From CAYVLA01 sp964549615 [NCBI: uncultured Thermococci archaeon] (GTDB lineage Archaea > CAYQAE01 > CAYVLA01), in the NCBI GenBank assembly GCA_964549615.1, contig CAZJVP010000045.1, forward strand, positions 1 to 41,910: a stretch of DNA of 41,910 nucleotides, written 5' to 3'. The notes under the pieces are model-generated. The model saw only the letters and a program-made list of their open reading frames with translations. It had not been told where the DNA came from and ran no database searches. How positions within the stretch are numbered: position 1 is the stretch's first letter; each line of letters begins with the position of its first letter. Positions 41,619 through 41,910 of this stretch are shown here, in pieces. The position numbers and the translations under genes are program-made.

Positions 41619-41631
41619 AATTGTAAATGTT
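41619..41631 (-). promoter_or_regulatory. TATA-like promoter of the GTPase gene
   Basis: The minus strand reads AACATTTACAATTT, centred about 31 bp before the ATG 41593, placing the transcription start a few bases upstream of the start codon. Confidence 0.4.
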
Positions 41632-41734
41632 AGCTCCGTCGACGGAACGAGTGGCTAGGAAACTTCTGCCGCAACGCTCTGACGTAGCCTAGCGCTTCTC
41701 GTGATCGACGAAAAAGGGTCGAGTGAAGGTCGAG

Positions 41735-41769
41735 AAAAAAGTCAAAAAAAGTCGAAAAAGAAGGAAAAA
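41735..41769 (-). terminator. Run of T-tracts downstream of the surface-protein gene
   Basis: On the minus strand, immediately after the TAG at 41774, four T-runs of 5-7 bases follow each other (41765-41769, 41755-41759, 41744-41750, 41735-41740). This is a strong archaeal-type terminator. The tracts are spaced close to 10 bp apart. The stretch from 41641 to 41773 holds no gene. Confidence 0.65.
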
Positions 41770-41773
41770 GAGC

Positions 41774-41910
41774 CTACCGCCTCCTCATTAGGGCGAGGCC
41801 GAGCATCGCTGCAATGGCTGGCAGCAGGATCTCAGGCATCGGGAACCACAGAGAGTTGGAGTAGGCCCCCTTAAGGGTTAGCCAGCTCTGGGCATTCTGG
41901 TACGAGGCCG
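41774..41910 (-). CDS. C-terminus of a surface protein with PEF-CTERM-like tail (partial)
   Basis: The frame is open to the window edge, so only the last 44 codons are visible. They end in the three-part pattern of a C-terminal sorting signal: MPEILLP, a hydrophobic span (AIAAMLGLALM) and RRR just before the stop. This resembles the archaeal PEF-CTERM class recognised by archaeosortases. The preceding residues (SYQNAQSWLTLKGAYSNSLW) could be part of an extracellular domain. A terminator follows directly. The rest of the protein and its role lie outside the window. Confidence 0.6.
   Translation of the reverse strand, partial: ASYQNAQSWLTLKGAYSNSLWFPMPEILLPAIAAMLGLALMRRR

Overview
The window is chromosomal DNA from a GC-rich archaeon. 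It holds archaeal or archaeal/eukaryotic-type genes throughout: TruD, Pth2, aspartyl-tRNA synthetase, fibrillarin, Bax1-type nuclease, LonB, AK6/Fap7-type kinase, Rio2, DacZ, aEF-1B, Rpo6, S17e, FEN1, family B polymerase, CarS and a tetraether lipid synthase (Tes). Promoters are TATA boxes and transcripts mix leaderless and Shine-Dalgarno (SD) starts. UUG is a very common start codon. The gene set points to a euryarchaeal lineage, plausibly Thermoplasmatota; this assignment is an inference. No tRNA, rRNA, CRISPR array, insertion sequence or prophage was seen.

Layout. 58-2155 (minus): DUF1616 membrane protein, pth2, truD. 2206-5257 (plus): geranylgeranyl reductase, HD phosphohydrolase, UbiX, ending in a 68-bp convergent overlap with a ThiF/MoeB-like E1 enzyme (5190-5936, minus). 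6115-11102 (plus): KH/NusA-like RNA-binding protein, aspS, Mut7-C RNase, AMMECR1, fibrillarin, Bax1. 11134-14455 (minus): DUF47/PhoU-like protein, a small lipoprotein, LonB. 14564-18198 (plus): AK6 kinase, HtpX, Rio2, DUF460. 18215-20551 (minus): diadenylate cyclase DacZ followed by Tes. 20770-21216 (plus): zinc ribbon and aEF-1B. 21222-22903 (minus): CarS, GGPP synthase and a 44-residue zinc-finger gene. 23005-24443 (plus): rpo6, rps17e, fen1. 24440-27599 (minus): polB and a HAD hydrolase. 27825-34203 (plus): a complete dipeptide/oligopeptide ABC transporter plus a small membrane protein. 34207-39128 (minus): MoxR, DUF58 and transglutaminase. 39258-39746 (plus): dCMP deaminase. 39715-41593 (minus): TGS-domain GTPase and SPOUT methyltransferase. 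41774-41910 (minus): C-terminus of a surface protein with a PEF-CTERM-like sorting tail.

Themes. Four genes serve ether-lipid synthesis: GGPP synthase, CarS, geranylgeranyl reductase and Tes. Tes is co-transcribed with the c-di-AMP synthase. Several others serve ribosome and tRNA maturation (Rio2, AK6, fibrillarin, TruD, SPOUT methylase). FEN1, PolB and Rpo6 form an information-processing block.

The most notable observations are these. (1) tes has about 56 conserved N-terminal codons with no start codon, lying in frame directly behind the dacZ stop; a one-base homopolymer difference would restore a GTG start. (2) Five leaders carry small hairpins that pair the SD sequence. (3) Perfectly palindromic TATA boxes sit between three divergent gene pairs. 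(4) The transporter binding protein has a long structured leader and a calcium-binding-type linker. (5) An uncatalogued 44-residue zinc-finger gene follows the GGPP synthase gene.
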